A stretch of DNA of 64,000 bases, taken from the NCBI RefSeq assembly GCF_000495795.1, contig NZ_AWGD01000021.1, positions 62,001 to 126,000 of the forward strand. Direction: 5' to 3'. This document shows, piece by piece, positions 47,118 to 56,170 of the stretch (positions are counted from its first letter, which is position 1; each line of letters opens with the position of its first letter). Source of the DNA: Asticcacaulis sp. AC460. Lineage in GTDB: Bacteria > Pseudomonadota > Alphaproteobacteria > Caulobacterales > Caulobacteraceae. A program made the position numbers and the translations under genes. The notes under the pieces were generated by a model that did no database searches, was not told the DNA's origin, and was given only the letters and a program-made list of their open reading frames with translations.

Positions 47118-48473
47118 TCAGCCTGCCGACAGGCTATGGATATGGCCGGCGTGGGTCTTGATCAGGGCCTGGGTTGAGGTGTCGGTATTGAACACGCTGT
47201 ACCAGCCCTGGGGTTCGTGCGGGGGGTCCCCGACATAGGCGGTTTCGCCACGCAGCATGTGGTAGTCGGCGTGCAGGGCACGGCCAGCGCCTCCCCAGGC
47301 CCAGAAGTTGGATCCGGCGACCGGCGTGTTGTTTTTAATGGCGTCTTCGACAGCGGCGTAGATCAGGCCGTAGAACTTGTCCTTATAGGTGGTCGGGGTG
47401 CCGGGTTCATAGGCAACGTCATCGCGCGGGAAGCCGAATTCTTCGAACACCACGGGCTTGTTGAGCTTGCGGGCAATGTCGATATGGGCCTGGATGTAGG
47501 TTTTCACCTTGTCGGCGCCGCCTTCAAAGGTACCGGCCAGGTTCTTGCCGTCGACCCAAGACCAGTTCTGCGGCCAGATGTGCGCCGTCAGATAATCTAT
47601 GTGTTCATGGGCCTTTACGACGATATCCTCACGTCCGTTGGCGCCCATCAGGCCTTCATGGCCCAGCGATACCAGGTGGTTGGAATCGAGCGAACGAATG
47701 AGCGCGGCCGTGTCCTTGATCCAGCCGTAATAGGACTCGACATTCTTATCGATGGCGGCGTCGCTGCCACCCGGACGGGGCTCGTTACATAGCTGCCAGG
47801 CCATGATGGCCGTGTCGTCCTTGTACGGCTTGCCGGTGATCGAGTTGGTGCGCGACACCAGCATGCGGACATAGTCGTAATAGACCGCCTTGGCGGCGCC
47901 GCTGGCGTAGAACTGGGCCGAGAAATCGGCAAAGGCCGGCCACGGATGGGCCGGGTCGCCCATATTGATGTAGTTGCCGCCGTTGGAATAGTACTGGTTG
48001 GTCACCAGGCCGCCCGACCATTCCCAGAAGTTGGTCAGGTAGAGCACGGCCTTCATGTCGCGCTTGGCCATTTCGGCGAGCAGGAAATCGAGGCCGGTCA
48101 GCAGATCATTATTGTAGTCGCCCGGCTTGTTGGTGAAGGCCGGATCCAGCGAATTGTTCAGCGGCGACAGCTCCGACGAACCCAGAACCCGCAGGTTATC
48201 GATCCCCAGGGCCTTCATGTCGTCCAGTTCTTTGAGGAGACGGGCGCGGTTGCCGAAGGCCGCCGTGGCGCCGAGATAGGCGCCGTACCAGATGTTGGCG
48301 CCGACATAGTGGTAGGTGTCGCCCTTCAGCTTGAATTTGATGCCGTCAACAGAGACGAAATCGTCCTTGGCAGGGGCCGAGGTGTTCAGGGACGGCAGGC
48401 TGCAGCCCGACAGGGTCAGGCCGGTCGCAGCGGCGGCGGTCCCCATAAGGTGACGACGTGAAATCTCGGGCAT
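47118..48473 (-). CDS. GH5-type glycoside hydrolase, probable beta-mannanase, Tat lipoprotein
   Basis: 451 residues. The N-terminus MPEISRRHLMGTAAA has a twin-arginine motif and ends in a lipobox LSGC (Cys24), so it is exported folded and lipid-anchored. The (beta/alpha)8 domain has the acid/base Glu231 in WQLCNEPR and the nucleophile Glu345 in VVFEEFGF, typical of GH5 mannanases (endo-1,4-beta-mannosidase). ATG 48473 has AGGGAGA 7 bases upstream. Substrate is inferred, not shown. Confidence 0.87.
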   Translation of the reverse strand: MPEISRRHLMGTAAAATGLTLSGCSLPSLNTSAPAKDDFVSVDGIKFKLKGDTYHYVGANIWYGAYLGATAAFGNRARLLKELDDMKALGIDNLRVLGSSELSPLNNSLDPAFTNKPGDYNNDLLTGLDFLLAEMAKRDMKAVLYLTNFWEWSGGLVTNQYYSNGGNYINMGDPAHPWPAFADFSAQFYASGAAKAVYYDYVRMLVSRTNSITGKPYKDDTAIMAWQLCNEPRPGGSDAAIDKNVESYYGWIKDTAALIRSLDSNHLVSLGHEGLMGANGREDIVVKAHEHIDYLTAHIWPQNWSWVDGKNLAGTFEGGADKVKTYIQAHIDIARKLNKPVVFEEFGFPRDDVAYEPGTPTTYKDKFYGLIYAAVEDAIKNNTPVAGSNFWAWGGAGRALHADYHMLRGETAYVGDPPHEPQGWYSVFNTDTSTQALIKTHAGHIHSLSAG

Positions 48474-48737
48474 TAGGAATCTCCCTGGTTTTGATTGCGG
48501 GCAACTTAGGGCAATTCGGCGATTAATTAAATACGAAATAATTATGTCCCGTCCGGGCAGGCCTGGAAATACCAGGCATGACGAAGCGCTACCGGATAAG
48601 CCATACCCGGTAGTCTCGCAGTTTGTGGCGGTTGTGAATAGCCCCAGCCTTAATCGTCGCATGATACGCGACGACGATTCCGCAACCTGACCAGAGGGTT
48701 GCAGACAGGTCTTGAGAAAGGGTTACAATTTGACGGT
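48474..48737. other. Gap between GH5 gene and permease gene with three small hairpins
   Basis: Inverted repeats GCCTGG/CCAGGC (48561-48577), CTACCGG/CCGGTAG (48589-48613) and CGTCGC/GCGACG (about 48656-48674). None has a T-run on the minus strand. One may end the permease transcript; the left end should hold the GH5 promoter. Confidence 0.45.
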
Positions 48738-50003
48738 TTAGGATCGGCGCGCCGTCTTCAGGTTCAGGATGTGATACAGGGCCATGGCGAAGAAGGTTGC
48801 CAAGGCAATGGCGCCGAAGTCGAAGTTGCCGATTTTGAGGCTCAGATTGCCGGCGCTGATGACGGCTGCGACGCCAACGACGATCAAGTTCTTTGGGTCG
48901 GTAAAATTGACCTTGTTGTCGACCCAGATGCGGCCAGCCGTCGAGGTGATCAGGCCGAAAACAACGAAGGACAGGCCGCCGATCAGCGGCGTCGGAATGG
49001 TTTGAATGAGAGCACCGAACTTCGGTGACAGGCCTAGCAGAATGGCAAAAATCCCCGCAGTTACAAAGGTTATGGCGGAAAAGTTCTTGGTAATCGCCAT
49101 GACGCCCATGTTTTCGGCATAGGTGGTGACACCCGTACCGCCAAAGCCGCCGGCGAACATGGTGGCGATCCCGTCGCCAAAGAAGGCGCGTCCCAGGTAT
49201 GGATCCATGTTGCGGCCGGTCATGGCCGAGATCGCGCGGACATGGCCCAGGTTTTCAGCCACCAGAATGATGGCAACCGGCGCGATCAGCAGCATGGCAT
49301 TGGGCTCGAACACCGGCGTTGTAAAGTGCGGCAGACCGAGCCATGCAGCGTCATTTACCTTCGTAAAATCAATTGGATTTTCCATTTTGTTGAGGTTGCA
49401 GGCGACGAAATAGAGCAGGTAGGCGATACCGCCACCGATCAGGATCGGCAGGCGTGCCAGGAAGCTGGGCAGGAAGACGGCGCTTAGGGCGACGAGGACG
49501 ACGGTGAGCAGGCCGAACAGGATATTGAACTGGGAGCCGCCGACCTGTTGCACGGCCACGGGCGCCAGGTTCAGGCCGATGGTGGCAACGATAGCGCCGG
49601 TCAGAACCGGCGGCATCAGCCTTTCAATCCAGCCGTGGCCGGTCTTCATGACGATCAGGCCGATGACAGCGTAGACCGCACCCGCCGCGATGATGCCGCC
49701 CAGGGCCAGGGGAATATTGGGATTGGGCCCCGTGCCTGAATAGGCCGTTACGGCGATGATCGCGGCGATAAACGAGAAGCTGGAGCCGAGATAGCTGGGG
49801 ACCTTGCCGCCGACGACGAAGAAAAACAGAATGGTTGCGATGCCGGAAAAGAAGATGGTGGTGTTGGGATCGAACCCGATCAGCAGAGGGCAAAGGACCG
49901 TGCCGCCGAACATGGCCACGACATGCTGCAGGCCGGCCACCAGGTTCTGCCCGATCGGCAGGCGGTCTTCAGGATAGATGATTTGAGTCGGTTCGTTCGC
50001 CAT
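48738..50003 (-). CDS. Nucleobase:cation symporter (NCS2/UraA family), probable uracil permease
   Basis: Inner-membrane transporter of 421 residues with 14 helices expected. Family marks: NLVAGLQHVVAMFGGTVLCPLL at the start, LVAENLGHVRA (helix 8 Glu and His of the substrate site) and GVTTYAENMGVMAITK (helix 10 motif). UraA-like proteins take up uracil with protons; xanthine or other bases cannot be excluded. AAGGGG precedes ATG 50003. Confidence 0.9.
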   Translation of the reverse strand: MANEPTQIIYPEDRLPIGQNLVAGLQHVVAMFGGTVLCPLLIGFDPNTTIFFSGIATILFFFVVGGKVPSYLGSSFSFIAAIIAVTAYSGTGPNPNIPLALGGIIAAGAVYAVIGLIVMKTGHGWIERLMPPVLTGAIVATIGLNLAPVAVQQVGGSQFNILFGLLTVVLVALSAVFLPSFLARLPILIGGGIAYLLYFVACNLNKMENPIDFTKVNDAAWLGLPHFTTPVFEPNAMLLIAPVAIILVAENLGHVRAISAMTGRNMDPYLGRAFFGDGIATMFAGGFGGTGVTTYAENMGVMAITKNFSAITFVTAGIFAILLGLSPKFGALIQTIPTPLIGGLSFVVFGLITSTAGRIWVDNKVNFTDPKNLIVVGVAAVISAGNLSLKIGNFDFGAIALATFFAMALYHILNLKTARRS

Positions 50004-50082
50004 GACATTGCCCCTTCAGCTTTCGCATGAGGCAGATAGTGCGGCGCGAACGGCGTTTTGGCAAGGATATCAGGGAGAACGG

Positions 50083-51024
50083 CTACAGTCTTGCCTGACG
50101 CACATTGCGGGCGATTTCATCAAGGTGGGCCTCCCAGGTGCCACAACAGCCGCCCCAGATGTCCATATGCGGATATGTCCGCGCCAGCCGCCCCATGGTT
50201 TCGCCGAGGTCGACCGGATTACCGTCATCGAGATGGCCGATCTGACAGAGCTCCCCCTTGTCCTTGGCGCTGGCATTGGGGCGCAGACTGCGCAGGCGCA
50301 GGATCCAGTCTCCCGGTTGCAAAGCCGGTTCAAATTCAATGGGATGCGAGCAATTGATGCCATAAACATCCGGCCGTGCGTCGCCGGCTTCGGCGTCGAT
50401 GGTTTCGATGGCCTCTTTCAAGCTGGGGCCGGACTTAAGGCGGTGATTACCGTCCAGGGTAAAGGAGAGGCTCAGCGGCATGCCGACCCGGGCGGCCGCG
50501 CGGGCCACGCCAAGGCCTTCGGCGACACTGTTGAAGGTAACGGCCGTACAGAAATCAACCTGGGCACTCTTGAGAGTTTCGAGTTGGAAACTGTGATAAT
50601 CCTCTGATTCTTCAGCGGTCATTGTCCGGTTTAGGGAATAGGCGTCGCCGCGTGGACCCATCATACCGCCGATCAGGATTTCAGGAATCTGGCCCTGATA
50701 GGGACGCGCAGCATCACGCAGAAAGTCGATCGACTGGAGCAGGGCATCCGCCAGGGCCTGGCGGGAATAGCCCAATTTTTCGCCCCAGTCCGGGCTGGCG
50801 CGGTAGTCGAGACCGCTGACCAAGGCAGAAAAGCCGTGTTTTGCCGCTGCATCCAGGAAGCGCGCATACATGCCGTGCAGATCGGCCATGGCCTTGGGAT
50901 TGTCGAGGAGAGGATACATGGCGAATTCGGGCAGGGCGTGGCCGAATTTGTACATGATCTCGGTTTCCTGGCCGCCTTCGGTCAGATAAAGGACGCCGTC
51001 ACGCTGTACCGGAAAGCCTGTCAT
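50083..51024 (-). CDS. Homocysteine S-methyltransferase family protein
   Basis: 313 residues, zinc-dependent (beta/alpha)8 methyltransferase. Zinc ligands are seen as Cys in GINCSH and the Cys pair in WGGCCGT. The N-terminal TEGGQETEIMYKFGHALPEFAMYPLL corresponds to the family's DGG loop. Likely methylates homocysteine from S-methylmethionine, or acts on a similar thiol. ATG 51024 has a strong AGGAGG upstream. The longer frame to 51123 is read-through toward tRNA-Ser. Confidence 0.87.
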   Translation of the reverse strand: MTGFPVQRDGVLYLTEGGQETEIMYKFGHALPEFAMYPLLDNPKAMADLHGMYARFLDAAAKHGFSALVSGLDYRASPDWGEKLGYSRQALADALLQSIDFLRDAARPYQGQIPEILIGGMMGPRGDAYSLNRTMTAEESEDYHSFQLETLKSAQVDFCTAVTFNSVAEGLGVARAAARVGMPLSLSFTLDGNHRLKSGPSLKEAIETIDAEAGDARPDVYGINCSHPIEFEPALQPGDWILRLRSLRPNASAKDKGELCQIGHLDDGNPVDLGETMGRLARTYPHMDIWGGCCGTWEAHLDEIARNVRQARL

Positions 51025-51095
51025 AACAAAACCTCCTGCTGATATGGCAGGGTTAGCAGAGCAGGTCTTGTTCAACAAGACGTTGTAAGGGGAAA

Positions 51096-51185
51096 TGGCG
51101 GACAAGGTGGGATTCGAACCCACGGTAGGCTTCCACCTACGGCGGTTTTCAAGACCGCTGCCTTAAACCACTCGGCCACCTGTCC
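51096..51185 (-). tRNA. tRNA-Ser (anticodon TGA)
   Basis: Acceptor GGACAGG/CTTGTCC, anticodon stem GCGGT/ACCGC around CTTGAAA, long variable arm GTAGGTGGAAGCCTAC, T-arm GTGGGTTCGAATCCCAC, encoded GCCA. The 90-base length is right for a class II tRNA. Confidence 0.96.
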
Positions 51186-51366
51186 GTGCTTTGAGCGGAA
51201 GCGGCTTTTAGCCTGAGTTCGCGTCAGATGCCAAGGCGTTTTTTGAAGAGATATCGCGCTGCCAACCAGCCTCCTTAGTTGCCAAACTTTCGCCGTCAGG
51301 ATTTCTTAACCAAGTTCTTGATAGTTTGGATGAAGTGAGTGCGTAGAGGGGCGGGATTGCGACCGC

Positions 51367-52137
51367 ATGACGGTTCGAGCAACAGATTCCACATTCAATA
51401 TCGCGGGCCTAGTCATTGTTTTGACTATGACTTTGAGCGCGTGCGCCTCAACGCCGGGCGGCAGTTCCGGAGTCAATGTGCGTGGGCCCGACGTCGCCGA
51501 TGAGGCCCGTTATAACAAGGGTAACCTGAAGTCCTATACCGTGCGCGGCAAGACCTACCGTCCGGACATACCCCAAGTAGGACATGAGGAGACCGGTATG
51601 GCTTCGTGGTATGGCCACGAATCGCCGAACCTGCGCACCGCCGATGGCGAGGTTTTCGTTGCTGATGGCATTTCGGCGGCTCACAAGACGTTTCCGCTGC
51701 CCAGCGTCGCCGAAGTCACCAATCTCGATAACGGCAAGACTATTCGCGTGCGGGTCAACGACCGCGGGCCGTTCAGCGAAGGCCGCATCATCGACCTGTC
51801 GCGTGGCGCCGCGAAAGCACTGGGCGTCTACACCACAGGAACCGCAAAGGTGCGAGTGAAGTTCCTGGGACCGGCCGAGCCGCTCACATCGACGCCCGTT
51901 TATATTGCTGCGCAATCAGGCGATGACCAAAGCTATATCGTGCAACTCGGCGCGTTTTCTCAAAAAGACAACGCCGAGCGCACGCAGGATAAAATTGACG
52001 ATGCCAAGGTCGATCGGCGCGACGACATATATATAGTGTATCTTGGTCCCTTTAAGGGCGCGGCTTCGGCCGAAAACCGGCGTCAGAAAGCCATCGATGC
52101 CGGATTTACCGGCGCTATCTTGAAGCGCGCCGAATAG
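51367..52137 (+). CDS. rlpA: RlpA-type septal ring lytic transglycosylase with SPOR domain
   Basis: 256-residue outer-membrane lipoprotein (lipobox LSAC, Cys26). The RlpA double-psi barrel covers about 75-170: GMASWYGHESPNLRTADGE, ISAAHKTFPLPSVAEVTNL, VRVNDRGPFSEGRIIDLSR. The Asp of NDRGPF is the expected catalytic acid; the enzyme cleaves peptidoglycan strands lacking stem peptides. The C-terminal SPOR domain (about 187-255) binds denuded septal glycan. Start ATG 51367. Confidence 0.92.
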   Translation: MTVRATDSTFNIAGLVIVLTMTLSACASTPGGSSGVNVRGPDVADEARYNKGNLKSYTVRGKTYRPDIPQVGHEETGMASWYGHESPNLRTADGEVFVADGISAAHKTFPLPSVAEVTNLDNGKTIRVRVNDRGPFSEGRIIDLSRGAAKALGVYTTGTAKVRVKFLGPAEPLTSTPVYIAAQSGDDQSYIVQLGAFSQKDNAERTQDKIDDAKVDRRDDIYIVYLGPFKGAASAENRRQKAIDAGFTGAILKRAE

Positions 52138-52184
52138 GCGAAATAGAGCTTGAGAAATCGCCGGAAGGCGGGCTATTTCAGCGC

Positions 52185-52841
52185 GTGAGCCATATATCTA
52201 ACAGCAGGGGCCGGTTCATCGTCTTTGAAGGCGGTGAAGGTGCCGGTAAATCCACCCAGGTTCAGGCCTTGGTCAAGCGGTTGCGCGACTTTGGCCTGGA
52301 GGTCGTCCAGACGCGCGAGCCCGGTGGATCACCCGGCGCCGAATTGTTGCGCAATCTGCTGGTTCAGGGTGACGCCGGGCGCTGGTCGCCGATGAGCGAA
52401 ACCCTGATGATGTACGCCGCACGATCCGACCATCTCGAAACTGTTATCCGGCCGGCTCTGGCGCGCGGCGCCTGGGTGGTGTGCGACCGTTTCGCCGACT
52501 CGTCGCGCGCCTATCAGGGCGCCGGTGGCGGTGTGGCGCCGGACTTCATCGAACAGGTCGACGCCGCTGTGGTGGCCGACACCCAGCCGGATTTGGTCCT
52601 GGTACTGGATATGCCGGTCGAAGCCGGATTGGCCCGGGCGTCCGCGCGTGGCGACAAAGAAAACCGTTTCGAGTCCAAAGGCCTGGCTTTCCATGAACGC
52701 CTGCGCCAGGGATTCCTCAATCGCGCCGCCCAGGTGCCGGAGCGTTACCGCGTGCTGAATGCCGATCAGCCGATCGAGCCGTTATTCAAAGATATTTGGC
52801 ACGTTATGACCCGCTCTTTTCCCGAGTTGAGAGTTACCTGA
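52185..52841 (+). CDS. tmk: Thymidylate kinase
   Basis: dTMP to dTDP, 218 residues. Walker A FEGGEGAGKST (about 14-24), the DR-type motif in TREPGGSPGAELLR, VVCDRFADSSRAYQGAG and LVLDMPVEAG. Proposed start is GTG 52185. Followed one base later by holB; rlpA-tmk-holB-tatD and the MBL gene form one packed transcript. Confidence 0.95.
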   Translation: MSHISNSRGRFIVFEGGEGAGKSTQVQALVKRLRDFGLEVVQTREPGGSPGAELLRNLLVQGDAGRWSPMSETLMMYAARSDHLETVIRPALARGAWVVCDRFADSSRAYQGAGGGVAPDFIEQVDAAVVADTQPDLVLVLDMPVEAGLARASARGDKENRFESKGLAFHERLRQGFLNRAAQVPERYRVLNADQPIEPLFKDIWHVMTRSFPELRVT

Positions 52842-52842
52842 G

Positions 52843-53844
52843 ATGGCCGATGACCTCCGCCTGACGCTGCCGCGCGAAAGTTTCGCCTTCGAAGGCGGGG
52901 AGGCGGTCGACCGCGCCTTTGTCACGGCGTTTCAACGTGACCGCCTGCACCATGCCTGGCTGTTGTGCGGACCGCAGGGGCTGGGCAAGGCCAGTTTCGC
53001 CTTTCGCTGTGCCCGGTTTTTGATGGGCCACGATCGCGACGAAAGCTATGGCGCGCTCGGGATGTCGCCCCAAGATGCCGATGTCCGGCTGATCACTGCC
53101 CAGTCGCATCCGGATCTCCTGGTGCTGGAACGCGAGATGGGCGACACCAAGCTGAAGAAGAATATCTCGGTCGATGCCGTTCGCGAGGTTGGGGAATTCT
53201 TCTCGAAGGCACCGTCGCGGTCAGCCTTCCGGGTGTGTATCATCGACTCCGTCGACGACCTGAATATCAATTCCGCCAATGCGTTACTGAAAATTCTTGA
53301 AGAACCACCTCACAAGGGCATCATCTTCCTGATCTCGCATTCGCCGGGAAAGCTGTTGGCCACCATCCGTTCGCGCTGCCGCCGGCTGAACTTTCCGCCG
53401 TGGAGCGACACCGAGGTCAATGCCTTCCTGCGTCAGCGGATCGAACTAGAGGACGAGGCCGTCGACCGTCTGGTCCGCCTGTCGCATGGCGCCCCCGGCC
53501 GAGCGCTAAGCCTTATGGAAGAAGGGGCTCTGGAGATGGACAGCCTGGCCGGCAGGATGCTGGAGGCCGCCAAGCCGGCGCGCCAGGAGTTGATGGCAGC
53601 GGCGGCACTGTTCAAATCGTCGAGCGCCAAAAACGACGGCGCCCGCAAATTCGCTACCTTTATCATGTGTCTGTGCGACCGGTTACAGGATCGCGCCTTG
53701 GGCGCTGAGACGTCGCAGAAGGGCCAATCGGTGGCGAAGTTATGGTCTCGGCTGCAAAATGTGCCGGCGGAAGCGGAATCCGTCAACCTTGATCGCGGCG
53801 ACTATTTTTGGTCTATTTATAATGACTTATCGGCACTAAGCTAA
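52843..53844 (+). CDS. holB: DNA polymerase III subunit delta'
   Basis: Clamp-loader subunit, 333 residues. AAA-like fold with the loop CGPQGLGKASFAFRCAR (about 43-60), SHPDLLVLERE, CIIDSVDDLNINSANALLKILEEPP and a sensor region SRCRRLNF. The zinc-binding cysteines typical of delta' in some species are not obvious. tmk-holB-tatD order is common in alphaproteobacteria. Confidence 0.94.
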   Translation: MADDLRLTLPRESFAFEGGEAVDRAFVTAFQRDRLHHAWLLCGPQGLGKASFAFRCARFLMGHDRDESYGALGMSPQDADVRLITAQSHPDLLVLEREMGDTKLKKNISVDAVREVGEFFSKAPSRSAFRVCIIDSVDDLNINSANALLKILEEPPHKGIIFLISHSPGKLLATIRSRCRRLNFPPWSDTEVNAFLRQRIELEDEAVDRLVRLSHGAPGRALSLMEEGALEMDSLAGRMLEAAKPARQELMAAAALFKSSSAKNDGARKFATFIMCLCDRLQDRALGAETSQKGQSVAKLWSRLQNVPAEAESVNLDRGDYFWSIYNDLSALS

Positions 53845-53862
53845 GATAGAATGTGAATTGAG

Positions 53863-54651
53863 ATGATTGATTGCCGATATATTGATTCCCACGTCAACCT
53901 GCATGCGCCACAGTTCGATGAAGACAGGGCCGAGGTGATCGAGCGCGCCCGGGCGGCCGGGGTCGATCTGATGATAAACATCTGTGACCGGCTGTCAAAT
54001 TTCGATGCGGTTTACGCCATTGCCGAAGCCAACGACGACATATGGGCCACAGTCGGAACCCATCCGCACGAGGCCAAGGAAAATCCGGACCTGACGGTCG
54101 AGGATCTGCTGACCCTGGCGCAAAAGCCCAAGGTCGTCGGGATTGGCGAATGCGGGCTGGACTTCCATTACGATTACAGTCCGCGCGACATCCAGGCAAA
54201 GGTCTTTCGCGTCCATGCCATGGCGGCGCGCGAAAGCGGATTACCCTTGGTGGTCCATACGCGCGAAGCCGATGACTGGATGGGCCAGGTCCTGGAAGAG
54301 GAAATGGCGAAGGGCGCGTTCAAGCTGCTGTTGCACTGCTACACGTCGGGCCCGGAGCTGGCGCGTAAATGTGCGGCGATGGGCGCGTATTTTTCGGTGT
54401 CGGGCATAGCGACGTTCAAGGCTGCCCAGGACGTGCGCGACGTCATCAAGGATATGCCGGGCGACCGCATTATTATAGAGACGGATTGTCCCTACCTGGC
54501 GCCGATGCCGATGCGCGGTCGCCGCTGCGAGCCGGCCTTCGTGCCGCATGTCTATGACAAGCTCGGCGAGATCCGCGGCTGGACCGCGGATGAGGTGAGG
54601 GGGCGTACCCACGAAGCGCTGTTCGAGCTGTTCGACAGGATTCAGCCATGA
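53863..54651 (+). CDS. tatD: TatD-family metal-dependent DNase
   Basis: 262 residues, (beta/alpha)8 metallohydrolase. Motifs: DSHVNLHAPQFDEDR (10-24), VGTHPHEA, IGECGLDFHYDYS, VVHTREADDWM, LLHCYTSG and IETDCPYL. The first motif has Asn12 where TatD relatives of the YcfH type have His; E. coli TatD likewise has Val-Asn here. Proposed roles are DNA 3' exonuclease and quality control. Overlaps the next gene by 4 bases. Confidence 0.93.
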   Translation: MIDCRYIDSHVNLHAPQFDEDRAEVIERARAAGVDLMINICDRLSNFDAVYAIAEANDDIWATVGTHPHEAKENPDLTVEDLLTLAQKPKVVGIGECGLDFHYDYSPRDIQAKVFRVHAMAARESGLPLVVHTREADDWMGQVLEEEMAKGAFKLLLHCYTSGPELARKCAAMGAYFSVSGIATFKAAQDVRDVIKDMPGDRIIIETDCPYLAPMPMRGRRCEPAFVPHVYDKLGEIRGWTADEVRGRTHEALFELFDRIQP

Positions 54652-55460
54652 GCCGGATTTTGACCGTCAAGATTTTGGGTTCGGGTTGTTCGACCGGTGT
54701 GCCGCGCATCGACGGTTATTGGGGAGCGTGCGATCCGGACAATCCGAAGAACCGGCGGACCCGATGCTCGGCCTGGTTCGGTCTTCGCGATCTGGAGACC
54801 GACGGTGTAACATCAGTCGCTGTGGATACATCGCCGGAGTTTCGCGAACAGATGGTGCGCGCGCAGGTGAAGCATCTCGACGCCATCCTTTGGACCCATG
54901 ACCATGCCGACCAGGCGCACGGCCTGGACGACATGCGCGCCTATACCTTCGCGCGCGGCGGGCCGATCGACGGTTACATGGACGAAGCGACGCGAGAAAC
55001 CTTCCTGGCGCGATTCGGTTATGTCTTTGCCGGCAAGTTCAACTATCCGCCGATCTGCGTTCCGCACCTCATTCCAGCTCACGGGTCGGTCTGGGGTGTA
55101 GACGGTGCCGGCGGGCATCTGCCGGTTGTGACCTTCGACCAGGAACATGGGCCTATCCGTTCGGTCGGTTACCGCATCGGTGACGTGGCCTATTCCAGCG
55201 ACATCAATGGCCTGCCGGAAGAGAGTTTTGCGGCTTTAGAGGGTGTGAAGGTGTGGATTGTCGACGCCTTGCGCCGGCGCACGCATCCGACACATGCCCA
55301 TCTCGATTTGGCTTTGGAATGGATCGCGCGGGTCAAACCGCAGCGCGCCATCCTGACCAATCTGCACCACGATATGGACTATGAGACGCTAAAGGCGGAA
55401 CTGCCGGATCACGTCGAGCCGGCCTACGATCAGATGCAGATCGACATCACGATCGGATAA
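54648..55460 (+). CDS. PhnP-like metallo-beta-lactamase-fold phosphodiesterase
   Basis: 270 residues. It starts VKILGSGCSTGVPRI, with WGACDP and RTRCSAW, then the metal motif WTHDHADQAHGLDDMR (His-x-His-x-Asp) and later DVAYSSDI and NLHHDMDYE. PhnP-type enzymes hydrolyse phosphoribosyl cyclic phosphate or related cyclic nucleotides; without a phn operon nearby the substrate is open. Follows tatD with an ATGA overlap, as in many alphaproteobacteria. Confidence 0.88.
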   Translation: MSRILTVKILGSGCSTGVPRIDGYWGACDPDNPKNRRTRCSAWFGLRDLETDGVTSVAVDTSPEFREQMVRAQVKHLDAILWTHDHADQAHGLDDMRAYTFARGGPIDGYMDEATRETFLARFGYVFAGKFNYPPICVPHLIPAHGSVWGVDGAGGHLPVVTFDQEHGPIRSVGYRIGDVAYSSDINGLPEESFAALEGVKVWIVDALRRRTHPTHAHLDLALEWIARVKPQRAILTNLHHDMDYETLKAELPDHVEPAYDQMQIDITIG

Positions 55461-55532
55461 AAGTCGTTTTGATTTAATGTATTACATCAACTATTTAGTA
55501 CCGGATATCAGACTCCGGTGCATGGTTGAGTT

Positions 55533-55814
55533 TTAATTGTAGTCGATCAAGGACACGCCGCCGTAATAGACTTGGCTTGGCTGCTCGGCGCCAAAGGCCA
55601 TCTGATCGAACACGAAAAGACCGGCCAGAGCGGCCAAGAAGCCAGCCAGGAACAGCACCATGATCAGTGTATGGGTCAGAGCCTTGCGGTCGATGCCAGC
55701 GGACAGGCTGTCCCAGGCCGTGCTGGTGAAATAGGAACCGAAACGGCGGGCGCGCAGAGTCAGTTCGCCAAAAGTGTCAGTGGTGGGTTGAAAATGCGTG
55801 GCGGACTTGGCCAT
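55533..55814 (-). CDS. Uncharacterised 93-residue single-pass membrane protein
   Basis: I do not recognise it. Residues 1-45 are soluble (THFQPTTDTFGELTLRARRFGSYF), one helix lies at about 48-70 (LIMVLFLAGFLAALAGLFVF), and a short outer tail ends GGVSLIDYN. GGGGA lies 8 bases before ATG 55814; the frame continues upstream to 55901 without a ribosome site. It is alone on its strand between convergent and divergent neighbours. Confidence 0.6.
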   Translation of the reverse strand: MAKSATHFQPTTDTFGELTLRARRFGSYFTSTAWDSLSAGIDRKALTHTLIMVLFLAGFLAALAGLFVFDQMAFGAEQPSQVYYGGVSLIDYN

Positions 55815-56170
55815 GACGAAATCCCCGATAAACTTGGTTACACGACGCCGGGATGGCGTTGATATGAACCTAACGCAAACTCTGTAAGGGGTATGTGGCA
55901 AAGCCCGCCGTGTTGCGTAAGGAAGACATAAGCCAGGAAGGTATCCGGCTGTTGACCATAATCAGCCGGTTGCGGCCGGTCGTAGTTCAGCGTGGCGATG
56001 GCGGAATATGCCCGTTCCGCACATCTAATTTCCCATAATATTTATTATGCGATATTTGTGTGTATCCCTCCGCAGGCATTGTTTTGCATGATGGGTTCCA
56101 TGAAGCGATTGAATTTCCCCTTTTGGTCTGGCTGGGTCTTCTATGGCGGCAGACAAAAAATAAGCCAGGA
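55815..56170. other. Gap upstream of the Sde182-like gene with two inverted repeats
   Basis: CCGGCTG/CAGCCGG (55945-55969) and an AT-rich near-palindrome CATAATA-TT-TATTATG (56034-56049). The latter could be an operator or include a -10 region. An open frame from GTG 56060 runs through into the next gene and might be coding. Confidence 0.4.

Noticed and set aside
51025-51123. N-terminal extension of the homocysteine methyltransferase toward tRNA-Ser
   Set aside because: The start at 51024 has a strong AGGAGG; the extension reads into the spacer and the end of tRNA-Ser.
53887-53910. Loss of a metal-binding His in TatD (HVNLH in place of HxH)
   Set aside because: E. coli TatD also has Val-Asn at this place, so it is normal for the TatD branch of the family.
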